A stretch of 64,000 bases of DNA, taken from Rotaria socialis. Lineage: Eukaryota > Rotifera > Eurotatoria > Philodinida > Philodinidae. The stretch lies in assembly GCA_905331475.1 (NCBI GenBank), contig CAJNYU010003219.1:310001-374000 (forward strand), read 5' to 3'. Under the pieces are notes generated by a model. That model made no database searches and had not been told where the DNA came from. It worked only from the letters and a program-made list of their open reading frames with translations. Shown here piece after piece: positions 1 through 11,634 of this stretch (position 1 is its first letter; the number at the start of each line of letters is the position of its first letter). The position numbers and the translations under genes were made by a program.

Positions 1-475
1 TATGATTTTATTATTCAAACCTTGACAGTGAGGATGTTAGGAAGTAGTGTTCAGTCGATAAATATACGAGTCTAGGAAAGCAGCCATGCAGTTAAGATGC
101 AGTAATGACTTTTCTATTCGTATCATAAATAAACAAATAAAATTCTAACACACTGCATCATGAAATAGTAAGAAAACAATATGTAAAATTAAGCAATTAA
201 AATAAAATATTCAATTGATTTTGAAACATCTTTTTAATTATACTAAGAAATTCTTCGAGAAGAAAACGATCTTAGAAATATACAACAGACTGTTTGTAAT
301 CATCAAATTGTAATTTGTTATTTTGACACTATGACTCGTGACTAAGCGTAACTATTATAGAAGAAATATAAATACATTGAAAAAAAGATTGATTTCGATA
401 TGAAGGCCACTGTAAACTGGTTTACTTTTAAGTAAACTATATTTCAACTTATTTGCGTCAGATCCGAGATATGTT
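1..475. other. no gene seen
   Basis: AT-rich sequence without a convincing ORF, RNA gene or recognisable repeat on either strand. Confidence 0.5.
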
Positions 476-1172
476 CAGATTTCCGAAAAAGTAAATTTCG
501 GAAAATGACAAACATTCCTCTCACACTAAGTTGGCCTATGAAATTGTCAGAAGAAATTTTCTTGCAATTTCCGTAATTACCCTTTAATGCGTACGTCAAT
601 TATCAGAAATTACCACGGTTTCCGTAAACTTCCAAGAAATTTCCCATTAATTTCCGAAAAAACTGATAAAATAAAGGTAAATTATCATCGAATAAGAAGA
701 AACAATTCTAGTAATTACCTAGAAATTACCTTAAATACAGAAATTTCTATAGTTTCTATATTCATATCATATAGGTCTGAGGATAAATATGTGTATAGAT
801 TTAAAGACCCACCTCCAAGAATCAGAAGAAATTATAGAAATTTCCGTAATTTCCAGGAAATAAGAGGAGAAATTTCTTTTAGTATGTTACTTTAGTTTTG
901 GAGGCTTTTGGAATTTTCCTTATGATGGAATTGTAATCTCAGTAATTTCTCAGGAAATTTCAAGCTAAAGGTAATTGACTTCAATAATTTTCGGATAGTG
1001 TTGTTATACAGCATGAGTAATTTCTGAAATTACTTTGTACTGTTTCGGCTTGGTGTGAATAGTATTGTGGTAATTAAGAAAATTTCTGAAATTTTCTGAA
1101 ACTTGAATTTTTCATCCATGTAGTTTCCGACATAAGCGTATTTAGTTAGAAAATTTCCTTTTTCGAAATCTC
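476..1172. repeat. degenerate GGAAATTTCC-rich inverted-repeat region
   Basis: The stretch is filled with variants of GAAATTTCC, GAAATTAC and TTTCCGAAA in both orientations. The outer edges are loosely inverted copies: about 22 bp beginning GATTTCCGAAAAAG near 476 resemble the reverse complement of CTTTTTCGAAATC near 1172. This suggests an old foldback or MITE-like element. No target-site duplication is clear. The 102-codon plus-strand reading frame at 587-895 is made of the repeat and is not taken as a gene. Confidence 0.45.
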
Positions 1173-1648
1173 CCCACTGCTGCTATTTTCATGAAGTCAT
1201 TTTGATTGAGAGAAAATTAAGCAATATTGACTAATAAAGTTTTCACATAGCAAAAGCTTATTGGACCGTAGCTAAAATAATTTTAAGGTTGAGTCTATGT
1301 AAACACTAACGTGTTGAGAGAAAAAAGAAACGGTTGCTTTGAGAGGTATATGTTTGCATTGATTATTATTTATCAAGATTCAACTCATATTTTTATTTTG
1401 ACAACGAAGCAAATAATGTACGTATCATTATTCATCGTTTCACTTCCTACTCTGAGTAAGAAATTATGCATCCTTAAAGTCATGTGTAGTGATGTTTTAA
1501 GGCGATAGCGCAATTCATGCGTGAAAAATTTGTTTTTTTACTGTCAATGTTGCCTTTTTAAGATGAGGCACATATAATATTGCTGTTACTTTTCATTTAT
1601 TACTTGAAACGTGATATCAATTGTATTTTTGCAAAAAAAAATACAGAA
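1173..1648. other. no gene seen
   Basis: AT-rich spacer upstream of the small EF-hand-like gene. It probably holds that gene's promoter, but no core element could be assigned. Confidence 0.4.
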
Positions 1649-2068
1649 ATGAGAAATATGGACAGTAAGTTATTACTCAATATAAACTCGGTGTGCATTG
1701 TTGAACAATTTAAATGAGCTCTGTTTACTGTTTTGAACAGGTTACATTGTTAACAATCTTGAACGTCGCCTTGGCATGGATCTCAATGGTGATGGATATA
1801 TAGGTGGGCAAGGTAAATACATATATAAAGAAAAAGAAGATATTTCTTTACTAATCTGATCTTTTCAATGTTAGGATATTTAGGTATGCTTGAAAGAATA
1901 ACGAGAGTAGATATTAATGGCGATGGCATACTTGGTCGTAGACCGGATGTTGTTCCTGGATATCCCGCAGTATACGGTTATCCTTCAATGGTATATACTC
2001 CACAAGGCCGGATTTATGCAACAAATAACTATGTTGCTCCATTCTCGAGTAGCCGCTATTACTACTAA
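1649..2068 (+). CDS. small protein with two EF-hand-like DxNGDGxxG modules
   Basis: Three exons fit: 1649-1664, 1741-1812 and 1875-2068. Both introns are GT-AG and phase 1, and the product is 93 residues. Exon 2 encodes exactly 24 codons and contains MDLNGDGYIGG. Exon 3 opens with a matching module, VDINGDGILGR, followed by a Pro/Tyr/Gly-rich tail ending in SRYYY. The D-x-N-x-D-G spacing is that of a calcium-binding loop of EF-hand or dockerin type, but the usual acidic residue at loop position 12 is not seen, so calcium binding is inference. Phase-1 introns on both sides make the module exon easy to duplicate. No signal peptide or TM segment is seen. The short first exon (five codons) rests only on a good ATG and a GTAAGT donor. 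Function unknown. Confidence 0.6.
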
Positions 2069-2090
2069 TGAAACTCTCGTTTGTGCTTCA

Positions 2091-2096
2091 AATAAA
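2091..2096 (+). terminator. polyadenylation signal AATAAA
   Basis: AATAAA lies 22 bases after the stop codon of the EF-hand-like gene, a suitable position for 3' end processing. Confidence 0.5.
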
Positions 2097-3635
2097 CTTT
2101 GAATTAAACATTAACTCAAATTTGTCTTATTTTACTAAAATAAAGTGAAAATAATAATTTAACTAAATTTCAAAAGCGATCAAGATCTTATATTATGAAC
2201 AGACAAAACAGAAATTCTAAGATTTTATGCATAATCTACTAAAACGAGATTTCTATACTACATTTACATGTATACTCATCAAGATCAAAACGTTTTGTGA
2301 AATTACGAAGCTTTTTATCAATCTTTACTTTAAAGTATTTCTTAGATTTTGTCTAAAAAGATAATTATTTAAAATAGTTTGCCGAAAGAACAAGAGTCCA
2401 AACAAGTTCTTGACAAAGAAAAACATTGCTCTCGCGTGATACAATTACTATCACGTAAGGAAAAGTCATATTCTTCATATAACCTTTGTGTCATTTTCAC
2501 GTGCTGTCTGTATCGTCCTAATTGTTTAACTTACGCTATTCATGTGTTATGCTACAGACGAAAATAATAAAAATTGTAAGCTATAGCTTTCGTTGACTAA
2601 AGATCAGATCATCAGATTTCTCCTCGTTATCTGTATAATACTACGCAATTACTCAAATTTGCTTGATGTTCTGTTATTGTTACTCATGAATTATAGATTG
2701 ACTTTTTCCGTCATATGTCATAGACTTCGCTACAGTTGATGCTGTCTTCTTCTTCTTCTTCTTCTTCTTGATAATCTATTAAGTTCGGCATCATATGATT
2801 TTTCATTCTATTATCACTATGTATATAATTGTTACATGGTTGCCAAAAATTACTAATAAGTAGAATTAGAAAGCGACGATTTAATTATTTTCTCACGAAG
2901 TCTTTTAATTATGAAATTGAATAGCTGCGGTTTAACTGAGAAATCGATTAAAACTGTCTATACACATATATGTAATTTATTTTCTGATTATCAGCATTCA
3001 TAGGCGCGTGCGTGCATGATGAAAAACAAGAAGATATAATTGGTGCATAACTTCGATTAATTTATCTTTAAGGAAACATGATCTTAACAAAACTAATTAG
3101 AATAATAACGACGATGGACATTTATGTGACTAAGGACTAAATGAAGAATTTTCTTTTCTTTTCATCGTAACTCTTACTGTTCTAAGAATACATTCATTAT
3201 TTTTTTTCTTCCTTCTCTATTAAACCGATTGAGAAATTAGTTAGAATATTTACAGTAAACAATTGCGAAAAGAAATTTTCTCGTCAATCATCGTCAAATA
3301 AAAAATTCTTCACTCGTGTGAAATAATGAAATGAGAAAAAAAATTATACTATGACTTTCCTATACATTTGACGAATCGAACTGGACAAAGATGTTATTTG
3401 TTCTTTTTAGTAGATCTTACTCAAAATGAAATGCGACATTGTGAAAAGCTCACAATGAAATGTAACTACCACACGATATGAATTCATTAAACATTCTCTA
3501 CAATAATAATAAAAAATATGCTTCAATTTGATACGCAACATGTGTTTAATATTAATAGTAATCAATGTCTCATGGGGTTCTCTTTATTAGTAGAATCTTT
3601 TTTTTTATCAGGTGTCGACAGAAAAGATATTTTTT
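2097..3635. other. intergenic, no gene seen
   Basis: AT-rich spacer. The minus strand was searched for missing 3' exons of the WAPL-like gene and none was found. It contains the TTC microsatellite listed separately. Confidence 0.5.
2745..2769. repeat. TTC microsatellite
   Basis: About eight uninterrupted TTC units. Confidence 0.85.
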
Positions 3636-4140
3636 GTGTACTCAAAAAAAAAGAGTACACTGTAGAATCGGTCAGTGTGTCCGGCCGTCCGTTTATTCGA
3701 TAAGTCTTCACAATTACATTCGATTGAGCTGAAATTTTGTGCACAGAATTGTCTTATCAATATCTAGGGCGAGTTCGAAGATGAGAAGGATCCGTCAAGA
3801 AATGGCTGAGTTGTCGAAAAAATTGTCATTTTTGATCAGACCATCCCTGAGGGGGAGTACAGGGATTTTTCAAAAAAAAAAATTTCTCAGAATTATTCAC
3901 AACATATATAAATCGACTCAGTTTTTAACGCTGATTCTAAATCTGATATTAGTTTTGAAATAAGTCATAGCTTTCTAACGAAACATCGCCTGAAAAACGT
4001 CTCAAAATTCACAAAAACTCCATCCAGAAATCAAATTGTCTAGTTTCTCATGATAATTTTCGTGTTCAGGCATTCTAGAATGACTCATATGTCGCATGCA
4101 CTTTTTGCAGTACACATAACTCTCGGATGAAATCCGAAGT
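3636..4140. repeat. dispersed repeat, copy A (hairpin at each end)
   Basis: This ~500-bp segment recurs in inverted orientation at 21622-21954. It starts with a perfect hairpin, GTGTACTC, a run of A, then GAGTACAC (3636-3660), followed by CGGTCAGTGTGTCCGGCCGTCC. It ends near a second hairpin, CGGAT-GAA-ATCCG. Copy B keeps both ends but lacks about 170 bp of the interior. This points to a non-autonomous mobile repeat of unknown class. It ends about 100 bp downstream of the WAPL-like stop codon. Confidence 0.65.
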
Positions 4141-4241
4141 TTCCACATTTATTTTTATCTCAGTCTCAAGTTCTTACCGCCTATGAGAACAGAATTCAAT
4201 TTTTTACTGCTGTACTCAGGTGCTCCTTTTAGATAGTATTT

Positions 4242-5880
4242 TTATTTAAAAAGAATCAAACATCTCTTACTCGCATCGATCATCAGATCAAAACCATTCA
4301 ATGTACGTGCCTCATTTCTTAACCATTCTTTTAAATGACTGCGAGAAATATTAACAAATGTTTCGAGTATGATATCACATGTCTAGAAATCAGAAAAAGA
4401 CGCATATACACGTATATCATTATAATTGATTCATACATTAAATCGTTGTTTATAGAAAATGTCATCTTGTAGTGATTGATGAATAATTGATAATATCCGT
4501 TGTTGCATTTTTTTATATTCGTCATCATCAATGGAGTTTTTCTGTGGACTTTTACTGACTAGTTCAATCATTAAACGTACTGTACTTAAGCTTATTCCAG
4601 ATGTTAATGTATCTGATGATAGGACATATAAAATAAAAGCTGTACATAAATTTAAACTCTAAACAAAAAACATTAGGAAACATAATACTATAAATAGAAG
4701 ACCTACTGGTAGTTCTGGTGCATCTTTTAGTAAATCCAGAACACGATCAAGTGCACTTTCAGTTCGTAGATGCATTCGAAATGATGGTTTAACACATAAT
4801 TCCGCGAATTTCACAGCACTAGAAAGTCAATCAATGAGGATTTAAATTGATACTTAGTTGGTTTTTGCAAGTGAACTGTTTAAGAAAAATTGAGTAACGA
4901 GACATTCGCGCCAATGAAGAAAGATTCGATTTAAAAATGCAAGAAACTCAGTCGGAGACCTTTTTGACCGATGTGTCTCTTACAGGAAAGGATGCACGTG
5001 CTTTGTTCGAGTCTATAGCATGCAAAACACCTCACACAAAAAGAAGATGCACTATGATTTTGTGACTAATCACAAACTTCGACTCATATTATTCCTACCT
5101 GAGACATCGACTACTGAGCAGTTTATCACTTTGAAATCCAGCAAGAAGATATTCCATATCATCAATATAACTCTGAGTTTCTCCTAATTCTTCGCATGTC
5201 GTCGGTTGTCGTATATTTGGCACTATTGTATACATCTTTTAACAATCAAAAAATTAATTTGTTCAATTCTCACTATGAAAAGTTTTACCTTCTTTTGACC
5301 TCGTGGACAAACGAGTTTTGTCTTTCCATTTTCAATAATTGTTGTTGCTATTGCACGAATATTATCTGAACTTCTCGATTTAATACCTAATGACGCTTTG
5401 GATATCGGTCGTTGCTCGACAACTGGTTGTGATGAGCAAAAATCTGTGCATGATTTTTCACTTTTGTCTAAATCATATTCATTCGTTTCACTACCAAAAA
5501 ATGCTTTATGATTTAATTGTGCTCGATTAGCCTAAAAGAAAACAAAATCCGAATTAAATTTTTAGAAACACTAAAAAACTAACTTTATAACTTGTACTAA
5601 AGATTTTTCTTGGCCCAGAGTAAATTGTTTTTGCTAAAGTTCGTTTTTTGCCTTTTAATATTAATTTTTTCTTAACAATTCCCGTCGCAACAGTTTCTAA
5701 TTTTGGTGGCGAAGTTTGACTATTACTACTGCTACTAGTTTGATCTACATTTTGAATTATAGTTGATGTTGATGTTGATGATTCAGTTTTGGGTGGCGAT
5801 CGATTTTTACCATCGGCAATTAGATTTGAATCAGCTGAGCGTGATTTTGAACTGAAAAATACTCCCCGACGTGAAGTCAT
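4242..5880 (-). CDS. WAPL-like cohesin release factor, C-terminally short
   Basis: Six exons fit GT-AG rules and phase: 5880-5584, 5531-5289, 5235-5099, 4818-4707, 4658-4437 and 4382-4242, giving about 383 residues. WAPL opens the cohesin ring together with PDS5. The match is clearest in the conserved C-terminal domain: a YIDDMEYLLAGF-type segment in exon 3, CVKPSFRMHLR in exon 4, an LCTAFILYVLSSDTL helix in exon 5 and a LETF...WLRNEARTLNGFD helix pair in exon 6. The N-terminus MTSRRGVFF resembles the start of vertebrate WAPL. The start at 5880 is preferred to the in-frame ATG at 5907 for this reason. The frame stops at 4242, roughly halfway through the WAPL domain, so some 250 residues expected from the family are missing. 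A possible GTAAGA donor in exon 6 leads to no exon I could find. It is either a degenerate copy or a gene whose end lies elsewhere. It diverges from PDCL. Confidence 0.8.
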
Positions 5881-6091
5881 TTCTACGCAATCTGTAAATA
5901 CACACAATAATAATATTAAAAATAAAAGAAGAAAAGAAATCTTAAATCAATGGACAATGGCCATCTTTCTCTTTTGTTTATGGTTTTGACAAATTGAATA
6001 TGATTTGTCAGAGAAATTGGCCAATGAGAGAATAGAATCTTTTTTTTCCATATCTCTTTTGCGTTGCAACCCAAAGCAGGATAGAACAAGA
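5881..6091. promoter_or_regulatory. shared divergent upstream region of WAPL and PDCL
   Basis: Only 211 bp separate the two opposing start codons, so both promoters must lie here or overlap the 5' ends. No TATA box or initiator was assigned with confidence. Confidence 0.5.
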
Positions 6092-8512
6092 ATGGTGACC
6101 CTTGATGATCGTTTGCTTGGAGAAAAATTACAAAACTATTGTAGTAGTTCATCTGACGATGAGGATGATAAAGGTAAATTAGTTGAGCATGATCGATAAA
6201 ATTGTTCAACTGTCTGTTTTGGTTTTCTCAATTAAGGTAATGATTCTGATGATGGCAAGAGACATGGAAAATCAACAACAAGATTCATCCCGGAGTCGGA
6301 TTTGAAACAACCGAGTTCATCGAGTGGTTTTACTGAAAATGTAAACAATTGAAAGGAATTATTGTTTTGTTTTCTATAAAAAGAAATTTTCATTTTAGAC
6401 TGGTCCAAAAGGTGTTATTGAAGATTGGCGACGATTTAAACAATTGGAAGCAGAAAAACGAGAAGAACAAAATAGAGAAAAAGATGCTTTAATCAAAAAA
6501 TTATCTATGACATGCAGATCTTATGTGAGTACAAGTGGCTGTTTTAGTTGTCAACTTCACTGAAATAAAAATAGAATTTGTAAAGGGCGTAAATTTTCAA
6601 TCACAAAAAAAATATTTTAGCAAGGCCTTCAGATTGATCCCCAGGGGAAGTCGTCAATTCGAGCATAGCAACCAAACATTTCAAATAAACTCAAAAGCTT
6701 TATTATTCATTCATGACAAGAATTCAGTACATCTTATCACGATGAATCACAGGGAAATAAACTTGTGCAGTTATTGATAGTTAGATCGATCTCAGAGTTG
6801 CAGACTAATCATAGATTTTCGTTTTCCAGGAAATCTGTATTGCTGCTATTGTTATCCGGATGGATTCGACAATGCATTTTATTGATTTTCAGCCCTTTTC
6901 AAGGTCAATATAAGAGCTGTTTTTTTTTGTGAGCAAATGACTCGTTTGACAACTTTTTACTGGATTGCCGAATGCTTTTCAATCATGTTATGGTAAAATT
7001 TATGTACCGTGTTATTTGTGAATATTTAACGCATTGCCTATGACTTCGTAGGAGTTGTTTTCGTAGTTCATTATATACGCTTAGGAAAATAATTAAGTAA
7101 AATCTGGGTCTACGCCAATCTAGACTATTTTTTGTTTGTTTCGTATTAGTTGGACGATGAAGAAGCAAAGAAAAAAGAACAAGAAGCTGAAGATGAGTTT
7201 TTCGATGCTGAAGATGATTTTTTTAAAGAATATCGAGAAAAAATGCTGTATCAAATGCAACAGCGATTATTGGATGCGTATGTATTTAGTTTTTAAATGA
7301 ATTCAATACAATAAATTTTATCTTTCAGTCCTCGTTTTGGCAAACAAGTTGAATTGAATCGTGACAATTTTACCAGTGCAATCGATGATGAAAATAAAAA
7401 TGTTACTGTTATTGTATATGTCTTTGAACAGGTTCGTTCGTATTCGACTATTACATTCTCTACATTAGAAATGAGTCCCAATGAGAAAAGAAAAGTTCTT
7501 TAAAGCAAAAATTCAATTGTCGTAAGTGTTCAACGGGTTCACTTAAAGTTCTAAACAAATGCAAGAACCCATAGAAACTAGATGATTAACTCCACGGATT
7601 ATTATCTCGAACGAATAGCCAATGATATTTTGATTGTCTGATAATGGTGTTAGTCTCAGAATAAAAACTATGCGATACCTAGTTTTAAAAATTAGACTTA
7701 TCATGTTTGAGATTGTAAAATGCTCGTCATACTCAGTTTAGTGACGCACACCTGCTTGGATATTCTATAAAGGCGGATGATAGATCATCTAACTATGCAC
7801 ACTAGTAATCGATGTTAAGAAAGATAAGTCGGATTTCATGCAAAACAAAAAACAAACAAATACTATATTTAGAATTCATCGTACTCTAATCATTCTGATT
7901 ATCTAGTCCAATCATTTGATCGAAAAAGTGATCGCTAAAATTATTTTTTTGATTCAGTTGAAAACGAACGTAACGGGATAGAAAAATGATGTTAGAGTTG
8001 AAATGCCCTTTTTCAGAAGATAATTTAACCTTAAAATTTTATTTTTAATAGTCAGCAATTGGTTGTAAAGCAATGAATCATTGTATTCCTATTCTTGCTG
8101 AACAATATCCGTATGTGAAGTTTTGTCGAATTCAAGCATCGGAAGCTCAACTTAGTCGTAATTTTGTAAGTGAACTGCTTTGTTCGTTCGTTTTTTTCAA
8201 TTCGCTTTTGTTGCCGCTATCCATTTAGGTTAAAAATGGTTGTCCAGCACTTTTAGTTTATCGTGGTGGTGAATTACTTTCGTCGTTTATTTCATTGACA
8301 AATAAATTAGGCGACGACTTTGTTCCTAGTGATGTTGAAGGCTTTTTACAAGAGTAAGACAATCTTCTTTTTTGCTTGGTTTTTATTCAATGTTTTGTAT
8401 TTTCACTATTCATAGATCTGGTTATCTCTCATCGGCTGAATGTGTTAAAAGCAACACTGTACGAGATAGTCAAACACACGAAAATAATCGATCTGATACA
8501 GATGATGACTAA
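6092..8512 (+). CDS. phosducin-like protein
   Basis: Eight exons in continuous phase: 6092-6173, 6237-6340, 6399-6524, 7150-7277, 7329-7431, 8052-8165, 8229-8353 and 8416-8512. They encode 292 residues; human PDCL has 301. PDCL is a cytosolic thioredoxin-fold cofactor of the CCT chaperonin that helps assemble G-protein beta-gamma dimers. Diagnostic segments are the N-terminal TLDDRLLGEKLQ, an acidic Ser/Asp stretch, TGPKGVIEDWRRFKQLE, LIKKLSMTCRS, and a C-terminal thioredoxin-like part with VKFCRIQASEA and GCPALLVYRGGEL. As usual for the family there is no CxxC redox motif. Two introns are long (625 and 620 bp); the others are 50-65 bp. ORFs inside the long introns are not coding. It ends 105 bp from the convergent NUDT9 stop. 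Confidence 0.96.
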
Positions 8513-8617
8513 ATAGTTCGTAAATCTCATTTTACTAGTCTTATATTTATCACGTTTTGCTTTTTTTCTGCGCTCTCGAAATAAATATATATGTATGTCT
8601 AAATGTATTATTTTCAA

Positions 8618-11071
8618 TCACCAAAATGCATCCAAACGATCAACAGCTGCTTTAACAAACTCTTTATGAGATGCGTATAAATCAAGTGCTCGATGAATTT
8701 CACACCAAACAACTTGCTCAGCATCATCACCTAAGAAACGAAACAAATGCAAAACAATTTCTTTTCTTTTTTTAAATGTCATACCTGCATGTAAGTTAAT
8801 ACTATCTGTCAATACGCCAGTGTCGTCATGAAAATGCCTAAAAGTTTTAATCCAAAATATTCTTCTTTTTTGTTTCCCTTAAACTTTAACTTACATAGCT
8901 ACCGTTTCCATCCAAGCATTATCTGTATTTCGAGGATCATCAGCATATGATTCATATAGTTTATAACCATTCGTGAACAACTTTTTTATATTATTCGGAT
9001 CAATACCATCAGACGCTGCTTCTTCTTGAAATTCACGCCTAACAGTTTCGCTAACATTTTCACCTGGATCAACCATACCCTTTAAATGATTGATAATGGT
9101 AAAACTGAAAGTGTATTAGTATATATCGTACTCCTGGTATAGCCCATTGTTTTGTATCGTGTCGTTTAATAGAAACAAATTCAAGCACAGGTTTTAAAGA
9201 ACTATATGCATTCAACTGACGATAGACTACTGCACCATTTTCATCCCGTTTCCAACTAAGAATATGAAAACGATCGTATACACAATTCAAAAGTCAATCT
9301 ATACCGTGTGACAACTGGATCACCAGCATGATTTGGGCCCCAATGATATAAACGACCACGACCAGTCACTAGAACGAAATAGAATATTATTGGGATCCAA
9401 AATTTTGAAAATCTCATTTCCAAGTTCGTTCCGAAAATTTTTGTCTAGATGAATTTTTCATGACCCAATAAAACATTCATATTTAATAAGGCTTCCAATA
9501 TTTTGGTGTGTCTATGCTAAAAGAACAATACTTGTTAAAGAAAGAAATTCAGATGATTTCAATATCTCATAAAAGAAGAGGACAGTGCATCATTGAAAAT
9601 CTTGAAGAACTTGTGCTTTAGTATTTAACATTTATAGAAAAATATCTTATTAATCAAAATCTAATGTAAAAATCATACGAGTTGTTACCAAAAACATTTC
9701 GAATGAACTTCTCTACTCCAATATTTATGCACTTACAAATTCCTGTGAATGAATAACTTTGTTTTTTGTTTAATGCGAGAGATGGCGCCCGATAATTTCT
9801 TTATAAAAAATATTTTTCTTTCTAGCTGTGCAAATATTCAAATTGCTTTTTATAATTATGTATTTTTGCAGCACTTTACGTCGCTATGGGTTTTTTTTTG
9901 TTTGAAAAATGAAGTAAATGAGCTTTACATAATAGCTTCTATATGAATTCAAAAAAAATAACACATAACTTTTCTTCATTTATTTATGTGAAAATCGGCT
10001 GACTTATAGTAAGAATTTCTGATAGCATGAAATTTAGAGTTGCTTACTTCCAGTTCTTCCTATTGGATTTCTAGGCCGTTGAGTTATTGGATCGATATAA
10101 TAGAAACCAGTAAAGCTTCGTCGATCGATTTTATTGTCAAGTTGATTGAATTTAGTTATTGTCGATCTAAACTAAATTATATAAATTATTTTCTTTTCTT
10201 CACCAAAACCAAAACCAAACAATAGACTAACGGATCAGATGAATCAGCTTTTGGATTTCGTTGAATTTTAGTAGTTGTATATTCAACAGGCTTATAGTCG
10301 GGAAAGTCAACATTCCAAGATACTTTATCGTCAGGAACAAGAAAACGCTGTCGAAGAAATAAAATCTATTTCTTATTTTTAATTCAATAAATTTCTGCTT
10401 ACTTTAGCCTCTTTGTCGTAAACCAAAGTTCGACTCTTGTAATGAGTTTTTAAAGGTTTATCAACTCTGGTTATTGACCTACTTATTGAACACTAGAATT
10501 ATATTTATAGGTCTCTTGAAAAAATTATATTTTAGAATAAAGCAAATCGACTTACATGAGCGCTTCTATGTCTCGAATATTCATTCTCATTTCGTTTGGA
10601 TATTTGTAAATAGGAAGGTATATGAATATTTTTATTAACAAAAATTGATGTCTGAAAGTCAAAAAAATTAATTGATCAAAAATTGTTTTATCGATATTTT
10701 ATCGTGTAAATAAACAAAGAATAACTCACTTGGGTCGATCCATTATTTTGAGAGTCCCTATATCGCCAATATTCTTGTACATTCGATCGGTTATTCATAA
10801 TCTCTGTTTTTTTTAAAAAGAATCTTCCTGGATGCCGATCAAAAATATTTATTTGTCTTTTAATAAATACAGATGCTGTTTGAGAATAATTGTTTAATTG
10901 TTGATAAGTTGCGGAACGGAATGGAAAATAATCTTGCGTTTTCTTCGGTAGTTGATTACAAGCGAGGTGTGCGTTGTTCTTCGGTGAACAGAAAAATAAA
11001 CTGTTGAAATCATTCTTTATACTAGTATTTTTCTCATTTTCCGCTAAAGAAGAAAAATTTATAGAAACCAT
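8618..11071 (-). CDS. ADP-ribose pyrophosphatase (NUDT9-type Nudix hydrolase)
   Basis: Ten exons in continuous phase: 11071-10730, 10651-10556, 10492-10403, 10347-10232, 10166-10048, 9368-9305, 9255-9132, 9079-8895, 8837-8785 and 8730-8618. They encode about 433 residues (human NUDT9, 350). The enzyme splits ADP-ribose to AMP and ribose-5-phosphate. The Nudix box is intact: G-M-V-D-P-G-E, seven residues, then REFQEE. This matches catalytic NUDT9, not the altered box of vertebrate TRPM2. Other family segments are VSWNVDFPDYKPVEY, RPRNPIGRTG, GPNHAGDPVVTRWKR and DDPRNTDNAWMET. No channel domain lies upstream, so it is a stand-alone enzyme, not TRPM2. The first ~110 residues are unlike NUDT9 and may include a targeting segment. 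The donor after exon 4 was chosen (GTTAGT) because it restores the family's KFN segment. Confidence 0.94.
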
Positions 11072-11634
11072 AATGTCTTGACGAGCGTCAACGATGTTTT
11101 TTTTTTGTTCGGTCTATTCCTTTTGCTTTGTTAAGCAATATACACCTTTTTCTTCTTTTCTCGAATTAAATACGTCGAATGGCAACAAAAGAAGAAAAAA
11201 AAGAACTAGTAGAATGATGATATTTATAAAATACAATTTTTCTTGTGGCCAATAACCATAAAAAGAAACGCGTGTTTAGCTTTGACATATATACTTACGC
11301 ACAAGGCAAATTGAGAGTATCTCCGCGTATATCATTAGTTTGCTGGTATCAGGCTTAGCAATGATGGGGATTGCATCTTTATCGACGATTATTTTTTTCC
11401 CTTCATTGTTTTCATTACTGCAAATATTTTTTTCTTTTTGGTTGACGTGGAAGAAAAAAAATCCATCGTTACGATATTCATCAAAATATTTGCCGGAAAG
11501 GAAAAAGAAACGTGTTTTTTCACACTACGTGGGACGAAAACAGAGATTTTGCAGTTAAAACTTTAATAACAGTAAATTGGTTTGCGATGAATTTCGCATC
11601 GCTCAATTTTGTTTTTCTTTTGTCGGATTATTTT
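11072..11634. other. intergenic, no gene seen
   Basis: Spacer between the start of NUDT9 and the stop of the Cys-rich gene, presumably holding the NUDT9 promoter. The plus-strand ORF at 11340-11558 has low-complexity coding and no recognisable domain. Confidence 0.5.

Noticed and set aside
587-895. 102-codon plus-strand ORF
   Set aside because: Made of GAAATTTCC-type repeat sequence; no domain and composition identical to its repeat surroundings.
6535-6777. 80-codon ORF on the plus strand
   Set aside because: Lies inside a PDCL intron bounded by good splice sites; no recognisable domain.
9132-9255. TRPM2-type channel C-terminus
   Set aside because: The Nudix domain resembles TRPM2's, but the catalytic box is intact and no channel exons precede it, so NUDT9 is the better call.
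10040-10225. plus-strand ORF opposite NUDT9
   Set aside because: Antisense shadow of NUDT9 exon 5.
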